A stretch of 64,000 bases of DNA, taken from NCBI RefSeq assembly GCF_002086815.1, contig NZ_MVID01000017.1:60075-124074 (forward strand), read 5' to 3'. Both the position numbers and the translations under genes were made by a program. The notes below the pieces were generated by a model. That model searched no databases and had not been told where the DNA came from. It saw only the letters and a program-made list of their open reading frames with translations. Each line of letters opens with the position of its first letter. Position 1 is the stretch's first letter. The stretch is from Mycolicibacterium parafortuitum. Its GTDB lineage: Bacteria > Actinomycetota > Actinomycetes > Mycobacteriales > Mycobacteriaceae. Positions 25,023 through 33,267 of the stretch are shown piece by piece.

Positions 25023-25960
25023 GGCGTCCCCGCCGCCAGCGCACCGAGGCGTTCGAGATCGCGTTCGGCGTGGCTCTGCCGCACGTAGATCGACAGGTCG
25101 GCCACCCGCCGGGCGTGCTCGGCGTCCATCGCCAGCGGCGCGGGACCGAGGGCGCGTGCGGTGCGGGTCAACGTCTCGTCGACGGCGGCCTCCACGACCG
25201 CGCGGGCCCGGCGCGCGTGCAGTTCCGCTGCGCCCCCGCGATTGTCGGGATCGGCGTCGAATTCGTGGGCCACCGCCGTCAGCGTCGCGTCCGCGCCGGC
25301 CAGTGCGGCGTCCACCGCACCGAGGTGGGCCAGCGTGTGCGCGTCAGCGCGGCTCGAGGACGCCCGCTGGTACAGCGCGGCGGCGACGGCGCGGGCTCCG
25401 CCGAGCCAGCATGCGGCCACCCCGGCGGCGCCGTGCCAGAACCCCGTCCTGCTCAGATACTCACCGGGCGCACCGGCCGGCCGCGCCGGTACCGCGTCGA
25501 ATTGCACCGAGCGGGTGTCGGATTCGGCCATGCCGGCGTTGCTCCAGCGGTCCGGAAGTGCCCGCACACCCGGTGTCGCGAGGTCGACCGCGAACAGCCC
25601 CCGCTCCCCCGAGGCCAGCCGCGCGGTGACCAGCGCGTGCGTGCACAGACCAGCGCCCGAACACCACGGTTTGGTGCCGTCGAGCAGCACCCCCGCGCCG
25701 TCCTCGCGCGCACTCAGCGCCGCCTCACCGGACTCGGCCGCCCACACCCCCCACCACTGGCCCGGGCCAGGACCGCTGCCGGTCAGCTCGACCAGGATCG
25801 CGACGGCATCGACGTGCGCTTCGGCGAGACGGCCTGCGACCACGTCGATCTCGGACAGGGCGGCCAGCCGTCGCCAACGCTGCGCGGTGTCGCCGCGGCC
25901 CGGCAGCGGAAGGTCGAGTTCTCCGGACCCCAGCCACTGCCGGACCAGGCCTGCGGTCAC
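25019..25960 (-). CDS. Acyl-CoA dehydrogenase-like protein, short
   Basis: 313 residues, against about 380 for a full acyl-CoA dehydrogenase. The middle domain is recognisable: DGTKPWCSGAG corresponds to the TGxKxxxSxA flavin/substrate loop, and FWHGAAGVAACWLGGARAV starts the C-terminal helical domain. The N-terminal helical domain is shortened and I cannot place the catalytic Glu, so dehydrogenase activity is uncertain. It overlaps both neighbours by four bases (ATGA on each side). A role in oxidising a conjugate made by this operon is possible. Confidence 0.72.
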   Translation of the reverse strand: MTAGLVRQWLGSGELDLPLPGRGDTAQRWRRLAALSEIDVVAGRLAEAHVDAVAILVELTGSGPGPGQWWGVWAAESGEAALSAREDGAGVLLDGTKPWCSGAGLCTHALVTARLASGERGLFAVDLATPGVRALPDRWSNAGMAESDTRSVQFDAVPARPAGAPGEYLSRTGFWHGAAGVAACWLGGARAVAAALYQRASSSRADAHTLAHLGAVDAALAGADATLTAVAHEFDADPDNRGGAAELHARRARAVVEAAVDETLTRTARALGPAPLAMDAEHARRVADLSIYVRQSHAERDLERLGALAAGTP

Positions 25961-26673
25961 GGGATCACTTCCGCGGACCGTCCACTGACGGTCTGGGCGA
26001 TGTCGCGCAGATGCTGCGCGAAGCCGCCGGGGGCGCGGCCCTCGCTGCGGTCCGACGTCGCGACCGACAGGCCGCGGTCGCGGTGGATGGACAACGCGGC
26101 GGCTTCGAAGCGGCGCACCAGGTCGACATCCTCACTGCTCGCCAACGCGCGGAACCCGCCGACATGCCAGTACGCGTCGGCGCGGAAACCCATGTTGGCG
26201 CCGTGGATGTGGCGGTGGCTGGTGCCGTGTGTGCGGTAGCCGGCCAGGTAGCGCCGCGCCACCGCGGGCGAGAAGTTCCGCCACGCCGGGATGCGCACCA
26301 CCCCGAGCACCATGTCGGCGTCCGCGGCGATCATCCGCACCAGCCAGTCGGCGTCGACCGCGCTGTCGGCATCCGTGGTGGCGTACCAGGTGCGGGCCGG
26401 GTCCACGTCGGCGTGCAACGTCCTGGCGTACTCGAAACCCGCGGCCCGCGCGGCGCCGACGTTGCCCGCCTCGACGGAGACGAAGTGCACGTCCGGCCCG
26501 AAAGCGCCGGCGTGTGCCTCGCTGCCGTCGTCGCAGGAATCCAGCACCACGACCGTCGTGACGCCGATCGGCAGGCACAGCGCCGCGGTCGTCAACGCCC
26601 GCAGGCAGTCCGGGAGGTGGTCGTTCTCGTTGTGCGCCGGCACCACGACGACAGCCTTCGCGATGTCGGTCAT
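25957..26673 (-). CDS. GT2-family glycosyltransferase
   Basis: 238 residues. The GT-A nucleotide-sugar domain begins with VVVVPAHNENDHLPDCL; TTDADSAVD carries the DxD metal motif, and ASSEDVDLVRRFE is the acceptor-site ED motif typical of GT2. There is no membrane helix, so it is cytosolic or peripheral. It is the first gene of the operon; its start faces the divergent HAD gene. It probably transfers a sugar from a nucleotide donor to a small or lipid acceptor; donor and acceptor are unknown. Confidence 0.85.
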   Translation of the reverse strand: MTDIAKAVVVVPAHNENDHLPDCLRALTTAALCLPIGVTTVVVLDSCDDGSEAHAGAFGPDVHFVSVEAGNVGAARAAGFEYARTLHADVDPARTWYATTDADSAVDADWLVRMIAADADMVLGVVRIPAWRNFSPAVARRYLAGYRTHGTSHRHIHGANMGFRADAYWHVGGFRALASSEDVDLVRRFEAAALSIHRDRGLSVATSDRSEGRAPGGFAQHLRDIAQTVSGRSAEVIP

Positions 26674-26726
26674 GCCTGACTATTTAGCCAAAACGCCGAT
26701 TTTCCACACCTGGCACGATGGACGGG

Positions 26727-27413
26727 ATGAGTGACTTCGACGCGGTGCTGTTCGATTTCTCCGGCACGCTGTTCCGGCTGGAAGAGGACGAGAGCTGGTT
26801 TCGGGGCATGGAACTCGACACCGAGGACAAGGGCGAGGTCGACGCGCACGTGCAGGCCGAGCTGATGCGCCGGCTGACCCAGCCGACCGGACGATCGGTG
26901 TCGATGACGCCGCAGGCGCTCGACGCGTGGATGAAACGCGACCTCGAACCGCACCTGCACCGTGAGGCCTACCTGCACGTGCTGCGCGAGTCCGGGCTGG
27001 CCCGCCACCACGCCGAGGCGCTGTACTCCCACGCGATCGACCCGGCCTGCTGGACGCCGTACCCGGACACCCCCACCGTTCTCGACGGCCTGCGCCGCCG
27101 CGGCATCAAGACCGCAGTGGTGTCCAACATCGCGTTCGACCTGCGGCCCGCATTCGCCGGGGTCGGGACGGTCGACGAGTTCGTGCTGTCCTTCGAGGTC
27201 GGCGCGGTGAAACCGGACCCGGCGATCTTCCAGACCGCGCTCGACCGGCTGGGCGTCACCGCGGCGCGCACGCTGATGGTCGGCGACAGCGACGAAGCCG
27301 ACGGGGGCGCCCGCACGCTCGGCTGCGCGTTCGCGCTCGTCGACCCGTTGCCCACCCGCGAACGGCGGGACGGCCTGATCGCGGCACTGTGGGCGCACGG
27401 GATCCCGCTGTAG
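26727..27413 (+). CDS. HAD-family hydrolase
   Basis: About 228 residues. Motif I is FDAVLFDFSGTLF with the first Asp as nucleophile and Ser in place of the second acid (DFSGT), motif II is VVSNIA, motif III EVGAVKPDPAIF and motif IV MVGDSDEADGGAR. A cap domain of about 80 residues follows motif I, as in class I HADs. The DxSGT variant occurs in HADs with varied roles including dehalogenases. The ATG at 26727 is preferred over 26718. It is divergent from the GT2 operon; substrate unknown. Confidence 0.82.
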   Translation: MSDFDAVLFDFSGTLFRLEEDESWFRGMELDTEDKGEVDAHVQAELMRRLTQPTGRSVSMTPQALDAWMKRDLEPHLHREAYLHVLRESGLARHHAEALYSHAIDPACWTPYPDTPTVLDGLRRRGIKTAVVSNIAFDLRPAFAGVGTVDEFVLSFEVGAVKPDPAIFQTALDRLGVTAARTLMVGDSDEADGGARTLGCAFALVDPLPTRERRDGLIAALWAHGIPL

Positions 27414-27423
27414 CGTCGAATCC

Positions 27424-27873
27424 ATGGCGAGTAGCGAGCGGATCCGGCCGCCGTGGTGGCTGAAGTACGTGAACAAGGTGATGATCGCGCTGAACCGGAC
27501 GGGTCTGTTCACCAACGGCCCGGCGGTGCTGATCGTCACCGGACGCAAGTCCGGGAAACCGCGGCCGACGCCGGTCACGCCGTTCGAGGTGGACGGTCGG
27601 CGTTATGTGGTGGGCGGCCTGCCCGGCTCGGACTGGGTGCGCAATCTGCAGGCCAACCCGGAGGCGGTGCTGGCGCGCGGGAAGAGCCGCCAGACCGTGC
27701 GGATGGTCGAGCTGCCGGTCGAGCAGGCCCGGCCGCTGCTACGCCAGTTCCCGGTGCTGGTACCGACCGGAGTGGACTTCATGAAGAACGCCGGGCTGGT
27801 CACCGGGGCCAACCCCGACGAGTTCGAGGCACTGGCCGGGCGCTGCCCGGTATTCCGCTTCGATACGGTCTAA
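27424..27873 (+). CDS. Ddn-like F420-dependent nitroreductase family protein
   Basis: 149 residues of the deazaflavin (F420)-dependent nitroreductase/quinone reductase family, which includes Ddn, the activator of pretomanid. Typical stretches are LIVTGRKSGKPRPTPV (split-barrel F420 site) and GGLPGSDWVRNLQANPEA. It sits between the HAD gene and menB, three bases before the menB start. The same family appears again at 58140-58520. Quinone reduction next to menaquinone genes is an attractive but unproven link. Confidence 0.82.
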   Translation: MASSERIRPPWWLKYVNKVMIALNRTGLFTNGPAVLIVTGRKSGKPRPTPVTPFEVDGRRYVVGGLPGSDWVRNLQANPEAVLARGKSRQTVRMVELPVEQARPLLRQFPVLVPTGVDFMKNAGLVTGANPDEFEALAGRCPVFRFDTV

Positions 27874-27876
27874 GCC

Positions 27877-28788
27877 GTGAGCAACCCGTTCGACGCCAGC
27901 CTCTGGGAGCCGGTGTCCGGCTTCGACGACCTGACCGACATCACCTACCACCGCCACGTCGCCGACGGTGAACGCCGTCCGACCGTGCGGATCGCGTTCG
28001 ACCGTCCGGAGGTGCGCAACGCGTTCCGCCCGCACACCGTCGACGAGCTGTACCGCGTGCTCGACCACGCACGGATGTCCTCGGACGTCGGCGTGGTGCT
28101 GCTGACCGGCAACGGCCCTTCCCCGAAGGACGGCGGCTGGGCGTTCTGCTCCGGCGGCGATCAGCGCATCCGCGGCCGCAGCGGCTACCAGTACGCGTCC
28201 GGGGAGACGGCCGAGACCGTCGACCCGGCCCGCGCGGGCCGGCTGCACATCCTGGAGGTGCAGCGGCTGATCCGCTTCATGCCCAAGCCGGTGATCTGTC
28301 TGGTCAACGGGTGGGCCGCCGGCGGCGGGCATTCGCTGCACGTGGTGTGCGACCTGACGCTGGCCTCGCGCGAACACGCCCGCTTCAAGCAGACCGACGC
28401 CGACGTCGGCTCCTTCGACGCCGGCTACGGGTCGGCGTACCTGGCCAGCCAGGTCGGGCAGAAGTTCGCCCGCGAGATCTTCTTCCTGGGCCGTCCCTAC
28501 ACCGCCGAGCAGATGCACGCGATGGGCGCGGTCAACGAAGTGGTCGACCATGCCGATTTGGAAACTGTTGCGCTGCAGTGGGCTTCGGAGATCAATGGCA
28601 AGTCGCCGCAAGCCATCCGGATGCTGAAGTACGCGTTCAACCTTCCGGAGGACGGCCTGGTGGGCCAGCAGCTGTTCGCCGGGGAGGCGACGCGGCTGGC
28701 GTACATGACCGACGAGGCCGTCGAGGGCCGCGACGCGTTCCTGGAGAAGCGCGACCCAGACTGGACGCCGTTCCCCCGCTACTTCTGA
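27877..28788 (+). CDS. menB: 1,4-dihydroxy-2-naphthoyl-CoA synthase
   Basis: 303 residues of the crotonase fold. MenB closes the ring of O-succinylbenzoyl-CoA in menaquinone synthesis. MenB-specific features are FCSGGDQRIRGRSGYQY (flexible loop), the oxyanion stretch NGWAAGGGHSLHVVCDLTLAS and ADVGSFDAGYGS, whose Ser179 and Asp181 match known active-site residues. The C-terminal PDWTPFPRYF is typical. The start is GTG at 27877, three bases after the preceding gene. In M. tuberculosis menB (Rv0548c) lies in the same neighbourhood. Confidence 0.95.
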   Translation: MSNPFDASLWEPVSGFDDLTDITYHRHVADGERRPTVRIAFDRPEVRNAFRPHTVDELYRVLDHARMSSDVGVVLLTGNGPSPKDGGWAFCSGGDQRIRGRSGYQYASGETAETVDPARAGRLHILEVQRLIRFMPKPVICLVNGWAAGGGHSLHVVCDLTLASREHARFKQTDADVGSFDAGYGSAYLASQVGQKFAREIFFLGRPYTAEQMHAMGAVNEVVDHADLETVALQWASEINGKSPQAIRMLKYAFNLPEDGLVGQQLFAGEATRLAYMTDEAVEGRDAFLEKRDPDWTPFPRYF

Positions 28789-28841
28789 GCGATTTCGGTG
28801 TAGTTGGTCACGCTGAGGTTGACCAACTACACCGAAATCGC
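28789..28841. terminator. Perfect 22-bp hairpin between menB and AraC gene
   Basis: Arms 28789-28810 and 28820-28841 are perfectly complementary over 22 bases around a nine-base loop. It begins at the menB stop, and the second arm includes the last codons and stop of the convergent AraC gene. It is a very likely bidirectional terminator without a U tract. Confidence 0.7.
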
Positions 28842-29768
28842 CTGGGCGGCGCGGTAGCGCAACGGCGACATCCCGACCTGGCGTTTGAACGCGTTGCTGA
28901 ACGCGCTCTCCGACGCGTAGCCCAATCGGGCCGCCAGCGGCGCCACCCGGGCCTCGCTGTCGCGCAACGCGTTGCGGGCCAGCTGCATCCGCCAGGTGTT
29001 CAGGTAGGTCAGCGGCGGCACGCCGGCCACCGACCGGAAGCGTTCGGCGAACGAGGTCCGCGACATCGCCGAGATGCGGGCGAGTTCCTCCAGCCGCCAA
29101 GGCTTTCCGGGTTCGTCGTGCATGGCCGCGACGGCCGCCCGCAGCCTTTCGTCACTGAGCAGGCGCAACCAGCCCGGGGGCAGCTCGTCGGTCTGGGCGA
29201 TGAACGCGCGCAGCACCTCCAGCAGCAGCAGTTGGCCCTGCTGATGCACGGCGAACGCGGAACCGACCCTGTTGCCCCGCACTTCGTCGATGACCTTGGC
29301 GAGGATCGCGTGCAGGTTGGGCGCCTGTTCGGCGGACGCGCGCACATGGCTGACGGGCGGCAGCGCCTGGGCCAGCAGCGCTTCACCGATCGGGTTCACG
29401 TCGACGTGGCCGCCGAGGATCACGTCGGCCTCGCCGCACTCGATTTCCCCGCGCGCGAATGCCTGCTCCGCGACCGCGATGTCGAGTTCTGCCGGCGGGC
29501 CCAGACGCGGCCCGCCCTCGATCGTCATCGTCGTGCGGTGATTGAGGATCGCGACATCGCCGGGCCCCAACTCGATCGGGGCGCACCCGTCGGCGGTCGC
29601 CCGCAGCCGCCCGCAGACCACCGCCACCATCTTCAGCGGGTGCGCCAGGTCGAACGTCGCGCGCCAGTCCCCGCGCACCGACAGCCCGCCGGTGAGCAGT
29701 CCCCTGACCTCGATGAGATCGAAGACGTCGGAGAGCTGATCGCGAATCACGTTCGTACTATCACGCAT
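28827..29768 (-). CDS. AraC-family transcriptional regulator (cupin-type sensor)
   Basis: 313 residues. The N-terminal half is a cupin-like sensor (LSVRGDWRATFDLAHPLKMVAVVCG; about residues 28-110). The C-terminal double helix-turn-helix (about 215-308) includes RLEELARISAMSRTSFAERFRSVAG and YASESAFSNAFKRQVGMSPLRYR. It is divergent from the truncated SDR gene with 55 bases between; AraC regulators of this type usually activate the adjacent oxidoreductase. With that partner gutted (29824-30327), its present target is uncertain. Confidence 0.87.
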   Translation of the reverse strand: MRDSTNVIRDQLSDVFDLIEVRGLLTGGLSVRGDWRATFDLAHPLKMVAVVCGRLRATADGCAPIELGPGDVAILNHRTTMTIEGGPRLGPPAELDIAVAEQAFARGEIECGEADVILGGHVDVNPIGEALLAQALPPVSHVRASAEQAPNLHAILAKVIDEVRGNRVGSAFAVHQQGQLLLLEVLRAFIAQTDELPPGWLRLLSDERLRAAVAAMHDEPGKPWRLEELARISAMSRTSFAERFRSVAGVPPLTYLNTWRMQLARNALRDSEARVAPLAARLGYASESAFSNAFKRQVGMSPLRYRAAQAISV

Positions 29769-29823
29769 GTTTTCCGAACTTTCAACTATTCAAAGTACGA
29801 GATCGCCGACGCACAGTGGTGTC

Positions 29824-30327
29824 ATGACCAACAAACAACACCCCATCGGAACCGGATTCGGACCCGCGTCGACCACCACGGACGTCCTCGCAGGCATCGA
29901 CCTGACCGGACGCAACGCCATCGTCACGGCCGGACACGTCGGCCTCGGACTCGAGACCACCCGCGCCCTGGCCGACGCTGGTGCCAACGTCGTGGTGGCC
30001 AGCCGTAATCCCGGAACCGCCGCGGCCGCGCTCGCGGGCGTCGACCGGGTGCGGATCGCGCAGCTCGACCTGATGGATCCCGCATCCGTCGACCGGTTCG
30101 TCGCCGAGCACACCGACACTCCGCTGCACATGCTGATCAACAACGCCGGCATCATGGGCGGCGACCTCGTCGACGCCGACATCGCGCCGCTCGAGCCCGA
30201 TGTTCGTCCCGTCAGCATCGAGATGGGTTCCGGACCGCTGACGCTCACGCCGGGTGTCACCGGCTACGCCGTGGATCCCGAATCGGCCGAGAAACTGTGG
30301 GAGCTCAGCGAGAAGCTGCTCGCCTGA
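29824..30327 (+). pseudogene. SDR gene with in-frame internal deletion
   Basis: 167 residues in an intact frame. Residues 1 to about 120 are the N-terminal half of a short-chain dehydrogenase (GRNAIVTAGHVGLGLETTRALA, a variant TGxxxGxG site, and NNAGIMGGDLV). The sequence then jumps to the C-terminal tail of the same family (DADIAPLEPDVRPV...AVDPESAEKLWELSEKLL). The missing central part, roughly 130-170 residues by family length, holds the catalytic Ser-Tyr-Lys. The ATG at 29824 is used. I infer an in-frame deletion and a dead enzyme, though a cofactor-binding fragment could still fold. Confidence 0.75.
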
Positions 30328-30332
30328 CCCGC

Positions 30333-30389
30333 CGAGATTGCGTTCCAGCAGGAAAGTTGCGAGTGAGGTCCTGCTGGAATGCAATTTCG
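30333..30389. terminator. Hairpin with 21-bp arms after SDR remnant
   Basis: Arms 30333-30353 and 30369-30389 pair over 21 bases with two G-U pairs, around a 15-base loop. The hairpin follows the SDR remnant stop by five bases and precedes a co-directional gene by 23 bases, so it may end the upstream transcript. Confidence 0.55.
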
Positions 30390-30412
30390 GCACCGGAAAT
30401 AGACTCCGCTGC

Positions 30413-31294
30413 GTGACGAGGAACCCGCTGCGGCGGCTGGCCGACCAGGTGGTGCTGACCAGCATGCGGCCGCCGATCCTGCCCGCGCTGCTGAACCGGC
30501 CCACCCGCGAGACCATCGAGCTGCGCGGCAAGCGGGTGCTGATGACCGGCGCGTCGTCGGGCATCGGCGAGGCGGCCGCCGAGAAGCTGGCGCGCCGCGG
30601 CGCGACGGTTGTCGTGGTCGCGCGGCGCGGAGAGCTGCTCGACGCGCTGGTCACCCGGATCACCGACGCCGGCGGGGACGCCCGCGCGCACGCGTGCGAC
30701 CTGTCCGATCTCGACGCGGTCGACGCGCTGGTCGCGACCGTCGAGAAGGAGCTGGGCGGCATCGACATCCTGGTCAACAACGCCGGGCGCTCCATCCGCC
30801 GCCCGCTGGAGGAGTCGCTGGAGCGCTGGCACGACGTCGAGCGGACGATGACGCTGAACTACTACGGCCCGCTGAGGCTGATCCGCGGTCTGGCGCCGGG
30901 CATGCTGGAGCGCGGGGACGGCCACATCATCAACGTGTCCACCTGGGGCGTGAAGACCGAGAGCCCGCCGCTGTTCGGGGTGTACAACGCGTCCAAGGCG
31001 GCGCTGAGCTCGATCAGCCGCATCATCGAGACCGAGTGGTCCGACCGCGGCGTGCACGCGACCACGCTGTACTACCCGCTGGTGAAGACCCCGATGATCG
31101 CGCCGACCCGCGCCTACGACGGGCTGCCCGGGCTGTCGGCCGACGAGGCCGCCGGGTGGATCATCACCGCCGCGCGGCACCGCCCGGTCAGCATCGCGCC
31201 CCGCATCGCGGTCACCGCGCACGCGATCAACAGCGTCGCCCCGGCCGCGGTCGACACCATCATGAAACGCCAGCGCATGCAGCCCAAGGACTGA
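30413..31294 (+). CDS. Short-chain dehydrogenase/reductase (Rv0547c-like)
   Basis: 293 residues from a GTG start. A 35-residue N-terminal extension precedes the Rossmann domain: TGASSGIG (cofactor), NNAG (about residue 124-127), Ser in NVSTWG and the catalytic YNASK (Tyr-x-x-x-Lys). The residues after strand 2 (ARRGELL) favour NADP. It resembles Rv0547c of M. tuberculosis, which likewise lies between menB and a VOC gene (recalled synteny). It is seven bases upstream of the acyl-CoA ligase and probably in one transcript with it. The substrate is unknown. Confidence 0.85.
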   Translation: MTRNPLRRLADQVVLTSMRPPILPALLNRPTRETIELRGKRVLMTGASSGIGEAAAEKLARRGATVVVVARRGELLDALVTRITDAGGDARAHACDLSDLDAVDALVATVEKELGGIDILVNNAGRSIRRPLEESLERWHDVERTMTLNYYGPLRLIRGLAPGMLERGDGHIINVSTWGVKTESPPLFGVYNASKAALSSISRIIETEWSDRGVHATTLYYPLVKTPMIAPTRAYDGLPGLSADEAAGWIITAARHRPVSIAPRIAVTAHAINSVAPAAVDTIMKRQRMQPKD

Positions 31295-31300
31295 AAAGCG

Positions 31301-32836
31301 TTGTTCGCCAACCTCGCCGACATCGTCCGCGGTCACGCCCGGGAACGGCCCGGCGCACCCGCGCTGATCGTCGGCGACCGCGTCATCAGCTACGCCGAAC
31401 TCGACGACCGGTCCAGCCGTGCGGCGCAAGCGTTCTCACAGGCCGGTGTGGGGTTCGGTGACCGAGTCGCGTTCGTCGAGCGCAACGGCGCCGAATACTT
31501 CGACGTCGCGTTCGGTCTGGCCAAGCTCGGCGCGGTGGCGGTGCCGGTGAACTGGCGGCTGACCGCCCCCGAGATCCGGCACGTCCTCACCGACGCCGCC
31601 GTGTCGGTGGTGGTGGTCGGACAGGAGTTCGTCGACCGGGTCGAGGAGATCGAGGACGACATCGACGCCGGCATCGTCGTCGTCGGAAACCACGACCGCT
31701 GGCCGGATTTCGCCGGCTTCGTCGGTCAGGCGCCCGCGGTGGATCCGGGCGTCGTCACCGGCCCGGACGATCTGGTGTTCCTGATGTACACCTCGGGCAC
31801 CACCGGGGCGCCCAAGGGGGTGATGCTCAGCAACACCAATTTCGTGTGCAAGACCGCCGGTGTCGCGGGGCCGTGGCAGTTCGACGCGGACGCGGTCAGC
31901 CTCGCGGTGATGCCGCTGTTCCACATGGCCGGGTTCGGATGGGCGCTGGCCGGGCTGTGGCAGGGCGCGGCGACGGTGGTGCTGCGCGATGTCGACCACG
32001 CCGCGATCCTCGACGCGATCGGCCGACACCGCGTCACCAACATGCTGCTGGTGCCCGCCGTCATCCAATCCCTGCTCGACACACCGGGTCTCGACGGCAT
32101 GGACTTCTCCGGGCTGCGGATCGTGGTGTACGGGGCCTCCCCGATCACCGACGACGTGCTGGTGCGCGGCATGGACCGGTTCGGCGGCATCTTCGCCCAG
32201 GTGTACGGCATGACCGAGTCGACGGGGTCGATCACCCAACTCGACGGCGACGAGCACCTGCCGACGCTGCTGCGCTCCTGCGGGACGCCGTATCCGTGGG
32301 TGCAGATCCGCATCGTCGACGCGTCCGGAGCCGACGTCGCACCGGGCGCCGTCGGCGAGGTGTGGACCCGATCGCAGCAGAACATGCTGGGCTACTGGAA
32401 CAACCCGGACGCGACTGCGGCGACGCTGACCGCGGACGGCTGGCTGAGGACCGGTGACGCCGGATACGTCGACGCCGACGGCTACCTGTACCTGCACGAC
32501 CGGATCAAGGACATGATCGTCTCCGGCGCGGAGAACGTGTATCCCGCCGAGGTGGAGAACGTGTTGATGACGCACCCGGGCGTCGCCGACGTCGCCGTCA
32601 TCGGGGTACCGGATCCGCGGTGGGGCGAGGCGGTCAAGGCCATTGTCGTTCGGGCGCGCGGCGCGACACCCACCGAGGCCGAGCTGATCGCCCACGCCCG
32701 GCACCGGCTGGCCGGGTTCAAACTGCCGAAGTCGGTGGACTTCGTCGACGCACTGCCCCGCAATCCGAGCGGCAAGCTGCTCAAACGCGCGCTGCGCGAA
32801 CCGTACTGGACCGGCACGGACCGCCACATCGGGTGA
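31301..32836 (+). CDS. Acyl-CoA ligase, FadD type, TTG start
   Basis: 511 residues of the ANL superfamily. P-loop YTSGTTGAPKG at about 163-173, VYGMTES for the adenylate motif, GWLRTGDAG at the hinge and PSGKLLKR with the catalytic Lys. The likely start is TTG at 31301, six bases after the SDR stop, with AAGGA about ten bases upstream. This gene has no counterpart between Rv0547c and Rv0546c in M. tuberculosis as I recall it, so it is an insertion in the menaquinone region. The chain specificity is unknown. Confidence 0.85.
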   Translation: MFANLADIVRGHARERPGAPALIVGDRVISYAELDDRSSRAAQAFSQAGVGFGDRVAFVERNGAEYFDVAFGLAKLGAVAVPVNWRLTAPEIRHVLTDAAVSVVVVGQEFVDRVEEIEDDIDAGIVVVGNHDRWPDFAGFVGQAPAVDPGVVTGPDDLVFLMYTSGTTGAPKGVMLSNTNFVCKTAGVAGPWQFDADAVSLAVMPLFHMAGFGWALAGLWQGAATVVLRDVDHAAILDAIGRHRVTNMLLVPAVIQSLLDTPGLDGMDFSGLRIVVYGASPITDDVLVRGMDRFGGIFAQVYGMTESTGSITQLDGDEHLPTLLRSCGTPYPWVQIRIVDASGADVAPGAVGEVWTRSQQNMLGYWNNPDATAATLTADGWLRTGDAGYVDADGYLYLHDRIKDMIVSGAENVYPAEVENVLMTHPGVADVAVIGVPDPRWGEAVKAIVVRARGATPTEAELIAHARHRLAGFKLPKSVDFVDALPRNPSGKLLKRALREPYWTGTDRHIG

Positions 32837-32860
32837 TGCGGCCGTGGTAGACACACAGCC

Positions 32861-33247
32861 ATGGAGATCCTGGCCAGCCGGGTGTTGTTCCGTCCGAAGG
32901 ACTATGCGCGCTCGGTCGCGTTCTACCGCGACGGCATCGGGTTGGCCATCGCCAGGGAGTACAGCGGCGGCACGGTCTTCTACGCCGGCCAGTCGCTGAT
33001 CGAGATCGCCGGCCACGGCGCGCCCGCCGAGGATGCGCCGCCGTTCCCCGGGGCGTTGTGGCTTCAGGTGCGCGACCTGGCCGCCGCGCAGGAACAGCTG
33101 CGGCAGCGCGGCGTCGAGATCGCGCGGGAGGCCCGCCAGGAGCCGTGGGGACTGCACGAGATGCACGTCACCGACCCCGACGGCGTCACGCTGATCTTCG
33201 TGCAGGTGCCCGAGGATCACCCGATCCGGCGGGACACTCGCGGCTAA
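32861..33247 (+). CDS. VOC/glyoxalase-family protein (Rv0546c-like)
   Basis: 128 residues with two beta-alpha-beta-beta-beta modules. Conserved positions are in RVLFRPKDYARSVAFYRDGIG near the start and LHEMHVTDPDGVTLIFVQVP near the end, where His/Glu metal ligands of VOC enzymes occur. It matches the position of Rv0546c after the SDR gene. It could be a lyase, dioxygenase or resistance protein; no specific activity can be named. Confidence 0.82.
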   Translation: MEILASRVLFRPKDYARSVAFYRDGIGLAIAREYSGGTVFYAGQSLIEIAGHGAPAEDAPPFPGALWLQVRDLAAAQEQLRQRGVEIAREARQEPWGLHEMHVTDPDGVTLIFVQVPEDHPIRRDTRG

Positions 33248-33267
33248 TCCACGACAGCCGCGAGCGG

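Noticed and set aside
28311..30008. 565-codon plus-strand frame over menB, AraC and SDR genes
   Set aside because: It runs in a shadow frame through menB, antisense to AraC and into the SDR gene; its composition is Arg/Gly-rich as expected of GC-rich shadow frames, with no recognisable domain.
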